This document shows, one piece after another, positions 26,060 to 34,682 of a stretch of 47,796 nucleotides of DNA. The first letter of the stretch is position 1; every line of letters begins with the position of its first letter. The notes beneath the pieces are model-generated. The model searched no databases, had not been told where the DNA came from, and worked only from the letters and a program-made list of their open reading frames with translations. The position numbers were made by a program, and so were the translations under genes. The stretch comes from an uncultured Lachnospiraceae bacterium (GTDB lineage Bacteria; Bacillota; Clostridia; Lachnospirales; Lachnospiraceae): contig CAMNXA010000023.1 in assembly GCA_946566685.1 (NCBI GenBank), positions 1-47,796 of the forward strand. Direction: 5' to 3'.

Positions 26060-27238
26060 ATGGCGGAACGAAATCTGGATTTTGACAAGGTAGTGGAGAG
26101 ACGGGGCACCGGGTGTCTCAAATACGATTTTGCAAAGAAATGGGGAATGCCGGAGGATGTGCTGCCCTTGTGGGTGGCGGATATGGATTTTGAGACTTCC
26201 TCTTATGTGGTGGATGCGCTGGCACAGAGACTACAGCATGGGATCTTCGGTTACACGGAATCTGAGGAAGGATATTTTAATGCTGTGCAGGGCTGGATGA
26301 TGCGCCGGCACGGTTGGGAGGTACAGGAGGACTGGCTGGTGAAAACGCCCGGCGTGGTCTTTGCACTGGCGATGGCAGTCAGGGCATACACGGAACCGGG
26401 AGACGGGGTTTTGATTCAGCAGCCGGTGTATTATCCCTTTTCACAAGTCATCAAGGACAATGACAGGCGGTTAATCAACAATCCCCTGTATCTGGGAGAT
26501 GACAATCGGTATCACATGGACTTTGAAGACCTTGAGCATAAACTGGTGGAGGAGAAGATCAAGCTGGTTATCCTGTGCAGCCCGCACAATCCGGTGGGGC
26601 GTGTGTGGACCAGGGAAGAACTGTGCCGTTTGGGGGATCTTTGCGTCAGGCATCAAGTGATCGTAGTCAGCGATGAGATTCATGCGGACTTTGTATTCCA
26701 GGGGAAGCACCAGGTGTTTGCCGGCCTGAAAAAGGAATATGAACCGATCAGCGTTATCTGTACGGCGCCCAGCAAGACCTTTAACCTGGCGGGACTTGTG
26801 TTGTCCAATATCTTTATTCCGGATGATGAACTGCGCAGGAAATTCCGCGGACAGATGGATGGGGCGGGCACCAGCCAGATTGGGGCAATGGGGATTATAG
26901 CCTGCGAGGCGGCTTACAGTAAGGGAGAAGAGTGGTATCAGGCCATGCACAGTTATGTGAAGGATAACATTGACTATGTAGGTCAATATGTAAAAGATAA
27001 TCTGCCGGGCGTCCGCATGGTGGAGCATGAGGGAACTTATCTGGTGTGGCTGGATTTCAGAGAGACTGGACTTGATGAAAAGACTCTGGAATATAAGATC
27101 GTCCAGGAGGCGAAACTCTGGCTGGACGGCGGCGGCATGTTCGGTGAAGATGGAAGAGGTTTTCAGAGGATCAACGCGGCATGCCCGAGAAAGACACTGG
27201 CAGAAGCGATGGAGCGGCTTAAAGTGATGCTGGCTTAG
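26060..27238 (+). CDS. patB: MalY/PatB family PLP-dependent C-S beta-lyase
   Basis: A fold-type I aminotransferase-like enzyme of 392 residues. The PLP lysine is K239 in TAPSKTFNLAG; ILCSPHNPVGRVW and VSDEIHADFVF are the cofactor-binding motifs. MalY/PatB marks include LPLWVADMDFETS near the N-terminus. The usual activity is cystathionine beta-lyase or cysteine-S-conjugate cleavage giving homocysteine or thiols, pyruvate and ammonia. AAAGGAA precedes the ATG. It follows the alpha-galactosidase by 68 bases in the same direction, so the two may share a transcript, although their functions do not obviously connect. Confidence 0.9.
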   Translation: MAERNLDFDKVVERRGTGCLKYDFAKKWGMPEDVLPLWVADMDFETSSYVVDALAQRLQHGIFGYTESEEGYFNAVQGWMMRRHGWEVQEDWLVKTPGVVFALAMAVRAYTEPGDGVLIQQPVYYPFSQVIKDNDRRLINNPLYLGDDNRYHMDFEDLEHKLVEEKIKLVILCSPHNPVGRVWTREELCRLGDLCVRHQVIVVSDEIHADFVFQGKHQVFAGLKKEYEPISVICTAPSKTFNLAGLVLSNIFIPDDELRRKFRGQMDGAGTSQIGAMGIIACEAAYSKGEEWYQAMHSYVKDNIDYVGQYVKDNLPGVRMVEHEGTYLVWLDFRETGLDEKTLEYKIVQEAKLWLDGGGMFGEDGRGFQRINAACPRKTLAEAMERLKVMLA

Positions 27239-27278
27239 CCAGGGATTACGGCAGCGGCGGTTATGTGGATATGATAAA

Positions 27279-27306
27279 AAGACGCAGGTTTGAAAGCCTG
27301 CGTCTT
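27279..27306. terminator. Hairpin between convergent genes
   Basis: AAGACGCAGG (27279-27288) and CCTGCGTCTT (27297-27306) form a 10-bp stem flanked by A-rich sequence on the left and TATAAT on the right. It probably ends transcription of the lyase gene and may work in both directions. Confidence 0.65.
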
Positions 27307-27366
27307 ATAATATGATTGGTTCTTACTGTAGTCAAACAGAGTGTGTGCAGGTGCACACCTTCGAGG

Positions 27367-30300
27367 CTAGATGATACGATCCAAAGTATCAAATAGCACA
27401 TGCACATCAATCGGTTTGGAGATATGGCCGTTCATGCCGCTTTTCAGGGCTTCTTCCTTGTCCTCGGTAAACGCATTGGCGGTCATGGCAATGATCGGTA
27501 TGTCGGCCAGGGATTTATCCGGCAGCTGCCGAATCCGCTGGGTGGCTTCATATCCATCCATCACCGGCATCTGTACATCCATCAGGACGGCCTGATAATA
27601 TCCGGGTTCGGAAGAAGATACCATATCCAGGGCAATCTGGCCGTTATCAGCGACATCTACGGTAAAGCCCGCATTTTCCAGGATTGCCACAGCAATCTCC
27701 TGATTCATTTCCACATCTTCTGCGAGAAGTACGCGCCCCGTATGGTGAACGGTAATCTCTTCGACAGGTTCTTCTTTCCTGGTCTCCGGCTGCATAACGG
27801 ATTGCAGACAGGATCTTAATTCCGATAAGAACAATGGTTTGCTGCAAAATGCCGTAACGCCGGCTTCTTTGGCCTCCGTCTCGATATCTGACCAGTCATA
27901 GGCGGTCAGGATGATCACAGGCACTTTTCCGCCAGTCTCCTTGCGAATTCGTCTTGCCACTTCCACGCCGTTCATATCGGGCAGAAGCCAATCCACAATA
28001 TAGACGGAATAATCTGTATTGCGCATCACGGACTGGTGGGTGCGCAGTACGGCCTCCTTGCCGGATAGAGTCCACTCAGCGTTCAGACCCAGCTGGCCCA
28101 GCATATAGGAAACGCTGTCACAGGTATTAAAATCATCATCCACTACCAGAGCCCTACAGTCTTTCAGCTCAGGAATGGTCAGAGGCTCTTTCACATTGGA
28201 GGAGAGACGGAAGGTGAAGGAGAGGGTAAACTCAGTGCCCACACCCTGTTCGCTCTTTACGCTGATAAAGCCGTTCATCATATCTACGATATTCTTGGTG
28301 ATTGCCATCCCAAGACCGGTACCCTGTATCTTGCTGATCGTGCTGTTGCGCTCCCGCTCGAAGGGTTCAAAAATATGTTCCACAAATTCCTTGCTCATGC
28401 CGATGCCATTGTCTTTGATACAAAACTCATAATTGGCATATCCTTTGGGGGCGCCGGCCTTCTCCGTAATCCGCATACTGACAGTGCCGCCGGCACCCGT
28501 ATATTTGACGGAATTACTGAGCAGGTTAAGAAGCACCTGATTAAGTCTTAACTTATCACAGTAGATATCCTCGTCCAGGACATCCACCGTGTCGATCTGC
28601 AATTCCAGCTGTTTGGCATGGATATCCGCCTGCAAAATATTGCGCAGGCCGTGCAGGATATCCGGAAGACTGCATGGCTTCTCATCCAGATGGATCTTGC
28701 CGCTTTCAATGTGGCTCATATCCAGGATATCATTGATCAGGCTCAGCAGATGATTGCCGGATGTCTTGATCTTTTGCAGATATTCGGCAACCTGCTCCGT
28801 CTGGTCGATGTGAGTGATGGCCAGATTCGTAAAGCCCACGATCGCATTCATCGGTGTGCGGATATCATGCGACATATTGGATAAGAACACGGTCTTGGCC
28901 TTGCTGGCTCTGTTGGCCTGGGAAAGGGCAGCTTCCAGCATGGCATTTTGCTCCATCTCCTTGCGGATTGCCGAATCCACACTGCGAAATCCCAGCACAT
29001 ATCCGGTACCGCGGTCTCCGGTGCCGGCACTGACGGCTTTCATCTGGAAATAGATGGTCTCGCCATCCTTGCATTTGCGGTAGTTGACAGTATATATCTT
29101 TCCTACGGTTAATTCTCTTTTCAGGTTTTCCAGAGAGATGGCCTGACGAAGGAGATCCCGGTCATCCTCATGTACCCATTCCTGTATGTATTGTTCCATG
29201 CTTTCCACCAGGGAGATACCGTTGTTGAAAAGCTGGTTATAGCCCTGGCCGTCAGAGCGGATTTTGGAAGCCATTCCTGTCTCAGGATCCACGAAGCAGA
29301 CCAGGCTGAAATCAATACTAAGAGCCTGTACCAGCTCCATCTGGCGTCTTTCCATTCTCTTTTCTTCAAGTTTTCTGGCAGTACAATCCAGAAGAAAACG
29401 CTGATAGAAAAGTTCTCCGTTTTCTTCGAACATTTTGACATTGCCCATAACGTGGAGAACTTCCCCGTCTTTATGTCTTACACGGTACTCTACACTGATG
29501 TTATCCCCAGGTTTTTTCAGGGTTTTGATACTTTCCAGGAGAGAAGGCCTGTCTTCTTCGATGACGGATGCGGCGATCAGGTTAAAGCCGTCTGCCTCCA
29601 ATTCTTCCCGGCTTTCATATCCCAGAATCTTAAGTGCGGTGGCGTTTATGCTGACGACACGGGTACCGTCCAGTGTATGGCTCATCACCCCGCATTCGAT
29701 GGTGGTAAAGATGGTCTCCAAAGTCTGGTTCTTCTTTACCAGTTCCTGTTCATAGGCCCGCTCCTGCGTCACATCGATGGCTACGCCCACCGTGCCCATG
29801 ACACTATTATCCAGGTTATAAAGAGGAGACTTGTAGGTCATCAGCGTTCTCATGCCATCGCCGGTCTTGATGACCTCCTCGGAGACGAAGGTATGCTTTT
29901 TACTCATGACCTGATGTTCCGACTCGATACAGGCAGGATCATCTTCTTCCACATCCCATATGTAAGCGTGCCTTTGCCCTTCTACCTGCTGCTTGGTCTT
30001 ATTAACTGTTTTACAGAAACTATCATTTACTTTTTCGTGCACCCCGTCCTTATCCTTATACCAGATCAGGTTCGGAATGTTATTGATTGTGGCCTCCAGA
30101 TAGTGGCTGGTCTGCCAGTAGTCCTTGCTCATTTTGCAGGCCTGCTGCCATCTCAGGAAACGAAAGCGGAGTTCCTCATCCGACATGGGATTGATCCAGA
30201 TATCGGTGATATCACTAATCAAAAGTACCGGATCGGCACAAAGTATCTGCATCTGTTTCTTATCCGCTAACAGGATGAGCTGCGACTTATTGCTGCGATT

Positions 30301-30507
30301 GGACAGAAGTATCGGCAATGCACTCTGGATATCTATGCATGACAAATCAGCTACGATCAGATCTGCCGCAGCTGCCAACGAGGCTTCCGGATCATCGCTC
30401 TCTGAGAAAATATGGGTAAAGTTTTCGAGAGCCGGCATCTTTTTGAGTACTTCAAAAGAATGACAGGGATGCCCAACGAGATATATAGGAAGACGGCAAC
30501 TATACAT
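27367..30507 (-). CDS. Hybrid sensor histidine kinase with PAS domains and two receivers
   Basis: This is a 1046-residue soluble hybrid kinase with no membrane helix. Residues 1-125 resemble a receiver fold without the aspartate pocket. Three PAS-like domains follow (about 135-250, 260-380, 390-515), then HisKA with H547 in SNMSHDIRTPMNAI, an ATPase domain (N-box LLNLLSNSVKYTG, DNGIGMS, GTGLGMAI), a receiver with D839/K890 and a second with D977/K1031. No HPt domain is present, so output must pass to a separate partner. GGAGGAAAG precedes the ATG. It is monocistronic. Ligand and output are unknown. Confidence 0.93.
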   Translation of the reverse strand: MYSCRLPIYLVGHPCHSFEVLKKMPALENFTHIFSESDDPEASLAAAADLIVADLSCIDIQSALPILLSNRSNKSQLILLADKKQMQILCADPVLLISDITDIWINPMSDEELRFRFLRWQQACKMSKDYWQTSHYLEATINNIPNLIWYKDKDGVHEKVNDSFCKTVNKTKQQVEGQRHAYIWDVEEDDPACIESEHQVMSKKHTFVSEEVIKTGDGMRTLMTYKSPLYNLDNSVMGTVGVAIDVTQERAYEQELVKKNQTLETIFTTIECGVMSHTLDGTRVVSINATALKILGYESREELEADGFNLIAASVIEEDRPSLLESIKTLKKPGDNISVEYRVRHKDGEVLHVMGNVKMFEENGELFYQRFLLDCTARKLEEKRMERRQMELVQALSIDFSLVCFVDPETGMASKIRSDGQGYNQLFNNGISLVESMEQYIQEWVHEDDRDLLRQAISLENLKRELTVGKIYTVNYRKCKDGETIYFQMKAVSAGTGDRGTGYVLGFRSVDSAIRKEMEQNAMLEAALSQANRASKAKTVFLSNMSHDIRTPMNAIVGFTNLAITHIDQTEQVAEYLQKIKTSGNHLLSLINDILDMSHIESGKIHLDEKPCSLPDILHGLRNILQADIHAKQLELQIDTVDVLDEDIYCDKLRLNQVLLNLLSNSVKYTGAGGTVSMRITEKAGAPKGYANYEFCIKDNGIGMSKEFVEHIFEPFERERNSTISKIQGTGLGMAITKNIVDMMNGFISVKSEQGVGTEFTLSFTFRLSSNVKEPLTIPELKDCRALVVDDDFNTCDSVSYMLGQLGLNAEWTLSGKEAVLRTHQSVMRNTDYSVYIVDWLLPDMNGVEVARRIRKETGGKVPVIILTAYDWSDIETEAKEAGVTAFCSKPLFLSELRSCLQSVMQPETRKEEPVEEITVHHTGRVLLAEDVEMNQEIAVAILENAGFTVDVADNGQIALDMVSSSEPGYYQAVLMDVQMPVMDGYEATQRIRQLPDKSLADIPIIAMTANAFTEDKEEALKSGMNGHISKPIDVHVLFDTLDRII

Positions 30508-30596
30508 TTCAACTTTCCTCCATACACGTGATTCGTTCCTAATATTAATATTCTATCAATCCTGCCAACTTGTGTCAATATGGGAGAAGTTTTGTA

Positions 30597-30826
30597 CAAA
30601 GGCAGTATCAGAGGCCGTTACTTTTCACACGCCAGCCAGAAGTGACGCCTGAACAGATTGAAAATTCTGCGTCAGCTCGCTTTCGCTCCTTTCACAGCAC
30701 AGCAGACACTAAGCTCGTGGGAAACCTCGCTAAGTGCTGGTGCTGTTCTAGGGCTTCCTTAAGAATTTTCAATCTGCTCAGGCTGTATCTTGGCATAGGT
30801 GTGAAAAGTAACCAGAGGCCTTTGTG
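30597..30826. repeat. Second long imperfect palindrome, related to the 19.4-kb element
   Basis: GTTACTTTTCACAC (30617-30630) pairs perfectly with 30799-30812. A 21-base arm beginning CCTGAACAG at 30648-30668 pairs with 30762-30782 with one mismatch. Outer ACAAAGGC also pairs with GCCTTTGT (30819-30826). Both palindromes carry GGTGT-C/G-AAAAG near the ends and GCAGATTG followed by an A/T-rich stretch as the next arm, so they look like one family. I see no clear flanking duplication here. It occupies most of the gap 30508-30955 upstream of two divergent genes. Confidence 0.65.
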
Positions 30827-30842
30827 TGTTCCCCTCATGCGG

Positions 30843-30872
30843 TTGCAGGAAGGAGAGTGCATGGACTATAAT
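30843..30872 (+). promoter_or_regulatory. Promoter of the IMPase/nitroreductase unit
   Basis: TTGCAG (30843-30848), an 18-base spacer and consensus TATAAT (30867-30872), just outside the right end of the long palindrome. Confidence 0.6.
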
Positions 30873-30955
30873 GTAAAAAGTACATGACATCTGTCAGATG
30901 GCATGAGGCGGCGGTCAGGCCGGCGGAATATAGGACAGCAGGAGGTTTGGAAAAC

Positions 30956-31720
30956 ATGATGGAACTGCAAGAGATTATCACATTGGTGAGGCGGACGAAA
31001 GCATTTGTGGCAAACAGGGAGAGGGCGGGCCATATTCAGGTAAAGGGCCCGGCGGATTATGTGACACAGGTGGACACGGATATTCAGAATTTTCTGGCAG
31101 AGGAACTGGGAAAGATGACGCCGGATATTCAGTTTCTGGGGGAGGAGGAAGGTCTGCATGAGATGACGGCAGATACCTACTGGATTCTGGATCCGATAGA
31201 CGGCACCACGAATCTGATCCACGACTATCAGCACAGTGTGGTATCGCTGGCATTGTATGAGAAAGGCGAGGTCACATTGGGAATCGTCTACGATCCTTTT
31301 CGGGAGGACGTCTATCATGCGCAGAAAGGGCAGGGGAGTTACCTGAACGGGAAGCAGATTCATGTGTCCGGGGCGCAGACTCTTCGGGAGACCATCGTCT
31401 CGGTCGGTACATCGCCCTATGACAGAGAGGTAGCGGATGATAATTTCAGGCGTATCCGCCGGGTGTTTGACCGAAGCCAGGACATCCGCAGGACAGGGAC
31501 AGCGGCATTGGATCTGGCTTATGTAGCCTGTGGGCGGACAGGCGGCTTCTTCGAGCCGCTTTTAAGTCCGTGGGATTTCGCGGCCGGAATGCTGCTGGTA
31601 ATGGAAGCGGGAGGAAAGGTGACAAACTTCGATGGCGGCCCCTTAAGTCTTTTGAAACGGGGGAGTGTGGTCGCCACAAACGGGAAGGTGCATGAAGAAC
31701 TGATGGAGGTGTTAAAGTAA
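30956..31720 (+). CDS. Inositol monophosphatase family protein
   Basis: A 254-residue metal-dependent phosphatase of the IMPase/FBPase/CysQ superfamily. Metal and catalytic motifs are GEEEG (about 60-67), DPIDGTTNLIHDY and SPWDFAAGMLLVMEAGG, complete and in order. The substrate could be myo-inositol-1-phosphate, PAP or a sugar phosphate. The open frame reaches further upstream, but the ATG at 30956 has GGAGG ten bases before it. The nitroreductase gene starts one base after its stop, so the pair is translationally coupled. Confidence 0.9.
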   Translation: MMELQEIITLVRRTKAFVANRERAGHIQVKGPADYVTQVDTDIQNFLAEELGKMTPDIQFLGEEEGLHEMTADTYWILDPIDGTTNLIHDYQHSVVSLALYEKGEVTLGIVYDPFREDVYHAQKGQGSYLNGKQIHVSGAQTLRETIVSVGTSPYDREVADDNFRRIRRVFDRSQDIRRTGTAALDLAYVACGRTGGFFEPLLSPWDFAAGMLLVMEAGGKVTNFDGGPLSLLKRGSVVATNGKVHEELMEVLK

Positions 31721-31721
31721 G

Positions 31722-32459
31722 ATGAATGAGATGATCAGAGCGCTGCATGAGAGAAAATCGGTCCGTGTGTTTACCGGGCAGGAGATTTCGCAGGAAGATA
31801 AGAAGAGTATCCTGGAGGCCGCATTGCAGGCGCCCTCTGCCGGATGTCAGCTGCTGTATACGATTCTTGACATCACGGATCAGGATAAGAAGGAGAAACT
31901 GGCTGTGCTGTGTGACAATCAGCCTTTTATCGGAAAGGCGCAGATGGTGCTGGTATTCTGTGCAGATTGCAGGAAATGGCTTTCCTTTTATCGGGAAGCG
32001 GGTCTTGAACCGCGTATGCCGGGGCCGGGAGATCTGCTTTTGGCAGTGGAGGATGCGCTGATTGCGGCGCAGAATGCGGTAACGGCAGCGCAGAGTCTGG
32101 GTATCGGCTCCTGTTATATCGGAGATGTGATGGAACGTGCAGAAGAGATGAAGGAATTATTAAAGCTGCCGCAATATGTTTATCCGGCCTGTATGCTGGT
32201 GTTCGGTTATCCGACCAGACAGCAGCAGGAGCGGGAGAAGCCGCAAAGATTCAACCTGTCGGATCTGGTCTGTGAGAACAGCTATCAGGATAAGAACAGC
32301 CAGGAGATCCGGGAGATGTTTCAGGGGAAAACAGGGGTTAAAAGTTATGACGCATGGATGGAGGCTTTCTGGAAGAGAAAGTATGAATCCGATTTTTCCA
32401 GGGAGATGAACCGCTCCATGCGGGTGTATCTGAAGGAGTATGAGGAAGGACAGTGTTGA
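31722..32459 (+). CDS. Nitroreductase family FMN oxidoreductase
   Basis: A 245-residue flavoenzyme of the nitroreductase family. The N-terminal RKSVRVFTGQEIS, the FMN-contacting LQAPSAGCQ, AAQSLGIGSCYIGD and the VFGYPT segment are standard. The C-terminal extension (about 190-245, rich in K/E) is longer than in minimal members. It is likely an NAD(P)H-dependent reductase; its substrate is unknown. It is coupled to the IMPase gene one base upstream. Its stop codon lies inside the -35 box of the next unit, so the two units abut without a terminator. Confidence 0.88.
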   Translation: MNEMIRALHERKSVRVFTGQEISQEDKKSILEAALQAPSAGCQLLYTILDITDQDKKEKLAVLCDNQPFIGKAQMVLVFCADCRKWLSFYREAGLEPRMPGPGDLLLAVEDALIAAQNAVTAAQSLGIGSCYIGDVMERAEEMKELLKLPQYVYPACMLVFGYPTRQQQEREKPQRFNLSDLVCENSYQDKNSQEIREMFQGKTGVKSYDAWMEAFWKRKYESDFSREMNRSMRVYLKEYEEGQC

Positions 32460-32484
32460 CGATAGAATACAATTGTATTATAAT
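32456..32484 (+). promoter_or_regulatory. Sigma-A promoter of the RHH-SPFH-TIR-LRR unit
   Basis: TTGACG (32456-32461), a 17-base spacer and perfect TATAAT (32479-32484). Transcription should start near 32491, 20 bases before the regulator gene. Confidence 0.85.
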
Positions 32485-32491
32485 AGTATTC
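32465..32491. promoter_or_regulatory. Palindromic operator candidate over the promoter
   Basis: AATACAATTGTATT (32466-32479) is a perfect 14-bp palindrome in the promoter spacer. A larger inverted repeat, GAATAC (32465-32470) with GTATTC (32486-32491), spans the -10 box. Binding here would block polymerase. The first gene encodes a ribbon-helix-helix protein, a family that usually binds such sites and represses its own operon, so autoregulation is inferred. Confidence 0.6.
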
Positions 32492-32511
32492 GCTAATGGA
32501 GGTACATAGTT

Positions 32512-32700
32512 TTGGAAGAAAAGAAACTGGTGATTCGTCCGCAGAAATATACAGGCGAATCCAAGGTTATTTCCATGAGGCTGCCGATTGATATGTTGGT
32601 GGAGGTAGACCGTGTGGCAAGAGAGACCGGAAGGACCCGCAATGAGATTATGCAGACCTGTCTGGAGTTTGCATTGGAGAATATGATCATAGAAGAATAG
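32512..32700 (+). CDS. Ribbon-helix-helix (CopG/Arc type) transcriptional regulator
   Basis: A 62-residue protein. The strand KVISMRLPIDML is followed by the two helices VEVDRVARETGRT and RNEIMQTCLEFALENM, the complete RHH fold that dimerises and places the strand in the DNA major groove. The start is TTG with GGAGG about 14 bases before it in the leader. It is the first gene of the unit; the palindromes at the promoter are its likely site. No toxin-like partner follows, so a repressor role is more likely than antitoxin. Confidence 0.8.
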   Translation: MEEKKLVIRPQKYTGESKVISMRLPIDMLVEVDRVARETGRTRNEIMQTCLEFALENMIIEE

Positions 32701-32721
32701 AAGGAGATTCAGCGGATTATT

Positions 32722-33966
32722 ATGGAACAGCAGAAAAAGAGAATGGGGCTTGTGGATGTGATCTCATGCGAAGAAGATGCTGGTATGCTCGTATGGAAAC
32801 ATCCGCTGACTGATTTTAAAATGGGCACACAGCTGATTGTTCATGAGAGCCAGACGGCAGTGTTTTTTAAGGATGGCCGTGCCCTGGATGAGTTTGGCGC
32901 CGGACGTTATACGCTGGAGACGCAAAAGCTCCCGATCCTGGATCAGTTTTTTAAGCTGCCCTCGGATACGGAGAAGACGTTTCAGTCTGAGATTTATTTT
33001 ATCAATATGGCGGTGCAGATGGGCATCAAATGGGGAACGGATTCCAAGATCCGTCTGCTGGAGCCGGTTTCCGGGGTTCCGATCGAGATCGGTGCCTGCG
33101 GGGAATTCAGTATCCGTGTGTGCAATGCGAGAAAACTCCTCTTAAAGGTGGTTGGTACAACAGGTGGTTTTTATCAGGAAAATCTGCTCGGGGATCAGGG
33201 GGAGCGGGGGTATCTGCGCGCCCTGGTAATGACGCAGGTGAAGAGCAGTCTGGCCCGGGTCATCAAGGAAGAGAATATCAATATTCTGGAGATTGACGCC
33301 GGTCTTTTACATCTTTCCGAATGTTTAAAGACAGAGATTAATACGATGCTGGAAACCTATGGGATGACGATGCCGGACTTTTTTATCAGCAGGGTGGTTA
33401 CGCCGGAGGAAGATCCCAATTACCGCCGCCTGAAGGAGCAGTATGCGCAGAATTATCTTTTGATCAACCAGGAGGAGATTAAGCGAAAAGAGGCATTGGC
33501 GGCTGCACAGCGCAAAATGGTGGAAGCGCAGACACAGGCCAGGCTGAAAATGATCGAAGCGCAGGGCGAGGCGCAGGCATATAAGATTACAAAGAGCGCG
33601 GAGGCGGAAGGACACAAGATGCAGGCGGCTGCTGAGGCGGCGGAAATGCAGATGAAGGGTTACACCTATCAGGAGGAGACGGCCCGTCTGGTGGGGATGG
33701 AAGCCATGAAGAACGGGCTTGGCGGCACAGAAGGCGGTTCGGCACTGGGGGAGATGGCAGGACTCGGGGTGGGACTTGGAGCCCTGGGCGGTGTGATGAA
33801 TCTGACAAAGGAAGCGCTCACTCCTGTGATGGAACAGGGCGGGCAGATGGGGCAGGCCCTGCAGGGAATGGTGAAGGCGTCCTGGGACTGCATCTGCGGG
33901 CAGAGTGGAAATACCGGTAATTTTTGCAGTAACTGCGGCAGGAAAAGGAGTGGGGAAGATACATGA
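32722..33966 (+). CDS. SPFH-domain protein with C-terminal zinc ribbon (YdjI-like)
   Basis: A 414-residue protein of the SPFH/YdjI ('virion core protein-like') group. The SPFH domain spans about 25-240 (LIVHESQTAVFFKDGRALDEFGAGRYTL). A long Ala/Gln/Glu/Lys coiled coil follows at 245-320, then a Gly/Met-rich stretch, and a zinc ribbon at the end (WDCICGQSGN, FCSNCGRKR; two CxxC-type pairs). There is no membrane helix; such proteins oligomerise on the membrane through partners. In Bacillus subtilis YdjI acts with the YdjG/YdjH membrane anchor and the PspA homologue YdjF in envelope stress. Its stop overlaps the next start (ATGA), tying it to a membrane protein. Confidence 0.88.
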   Translation: MEQQKKRMGLVDVISCEEDAGMLVWKHPLTDFKMGTQLIVHESQTAVFFKDGRALDEFGAGRYTLETQKLPILDQFFKLPSDTEKTFQSEIYFINMAVQMGIKWGTDSKIRLLEPVSGVPIEIGACGEFSIRVCNARKLLLKVVGTTGGFYQENLLGDQGERGYLRALVMTQVKSSLARVIKEENINILEIDAGLLHLSECLKTEINTMLETYGMTMPDFFISRVVTPEEDPNYRRLKEQYAQNYLLINQEEIKRKEALAAAQRKMVEAQTQARLKMIEAQGEAQAYKITKSAEAEGHKMQAAAEAAEMQMKGYTYQEETARLVGMEAMKNGLGGTEGGSALGEMAGLGVGLGALGGVMNLTKEALTPVMEQGGQMGQALQGMVKASWDCICGQSGNTGNFCSNCGRKRSGEDT

Positions 33967-34646
33967 AAAGAAAGCTGATGCGGGGATACATCCTGTTGGC
34001 GCTCGTATGTGTGATCTATGGTATCGCCATGGTGCCGTTTCCGAAGAACGCTGTCTGGGGAACAGTCCTGGTCTATTCTGTAGTGGCAGTCCTGGCGCAG
34101 GGATATACTCTTCATGTAATGTTTAGGAAAACGGCGCTCGTAAAGGACAGGGTATATGATTTTCCCATGCTCAGGATCAGTGTCCTGTATCTGATTGTAC
34201 AGTTTGCTGTGAGTTTGGCGCTGATGGGACTTGCCCATAAAATTCCCTATTATGCGGTTCTGCTCACGGAGACGGTGATCCTGGCTGCTGCCGTGACAGG
34301 ATTCTATGCGGTGGGGGCGGCGAGGAAAGAGATAGACAGGCAGGATGGGCAGACGCAGGATGATCTGGCCTGGATGAAGCAAATACAAAGCCGGGTCATA
34401 CTTTTGGGCAGCCGGTGCGGGGACGGAGAGATCAGACAGATCGTGCAGAAACTCTCGGAGGAAATCCGTTACAGCAATCCGGTATCTAACGATGTCACAA
34501 AAGAGATGGAGGAAGAGATAGAGAGCCTGCTTCAGGAAGCGGAAGCGGCGGTGCTGGAAGAGGATGTGGAAAATACCAGGTTGTGGTGCCACCAGATCAC
34601 AGACCTTTTGCGGGAGCGGGACAGAATCAAAAAGTACGGTGGATAG
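33963..34646 (+). CDS. Four-helix membrane protein with cytoplasmic coiled-coil tail
   Basis: This 227-residue protein has four membrane helices (about 8-27, 33-52, 68-90, 97-117) and a charged, helical C-terminal half (125-227) with heptad character (EEEIESLLQEAEAAVLEED). I do not recognise the family. It is coupled by a 4-base overlap to the SPFH gene, so it may be the membrane anchor or partner of that protein, a role played by different proteins in the B. subtilis YdjGH-YdjI system. The TIR-LRR gene follows 36 bases on. Confidence 0.7.
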   Translation: MKRKLMRGYILLALVCVIYGIAMVPFPKNAVWGTVLVYSVVAVLAQGYTLHVMFRKTALVKDRVYDFPMLRISVLYLIVQFAVSLALMGLAHKIPYYAVLLTETVILAAAVTGFYAVGAARKEIDRQDGQTQDDLAWMKQIQSRVILLGSRCGDGEIRQIVQKLSEEIRYSNPVSNDVTKEMEEEIESLLQEAEAAVLEEDVENTRLWCHQITDLLRERDRIKKYGG

Positions 34647-34682
34647 AGATACGAAGGACAGGGATACGAGGGGATAAGAAAC

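Noticed and set aside
29170..30270. Plus-strand open frame of about 366 codons inside the hybrid kinase gene
   Set aside because: It is antisense to PAS domains with clear conservation; no ribosome site or motif.
32512..32700. Antitoxin of a type II toxin-antitoxin pair
   Set aside because: The following gene is a 414-residue SPFH protein, not a small toxin.
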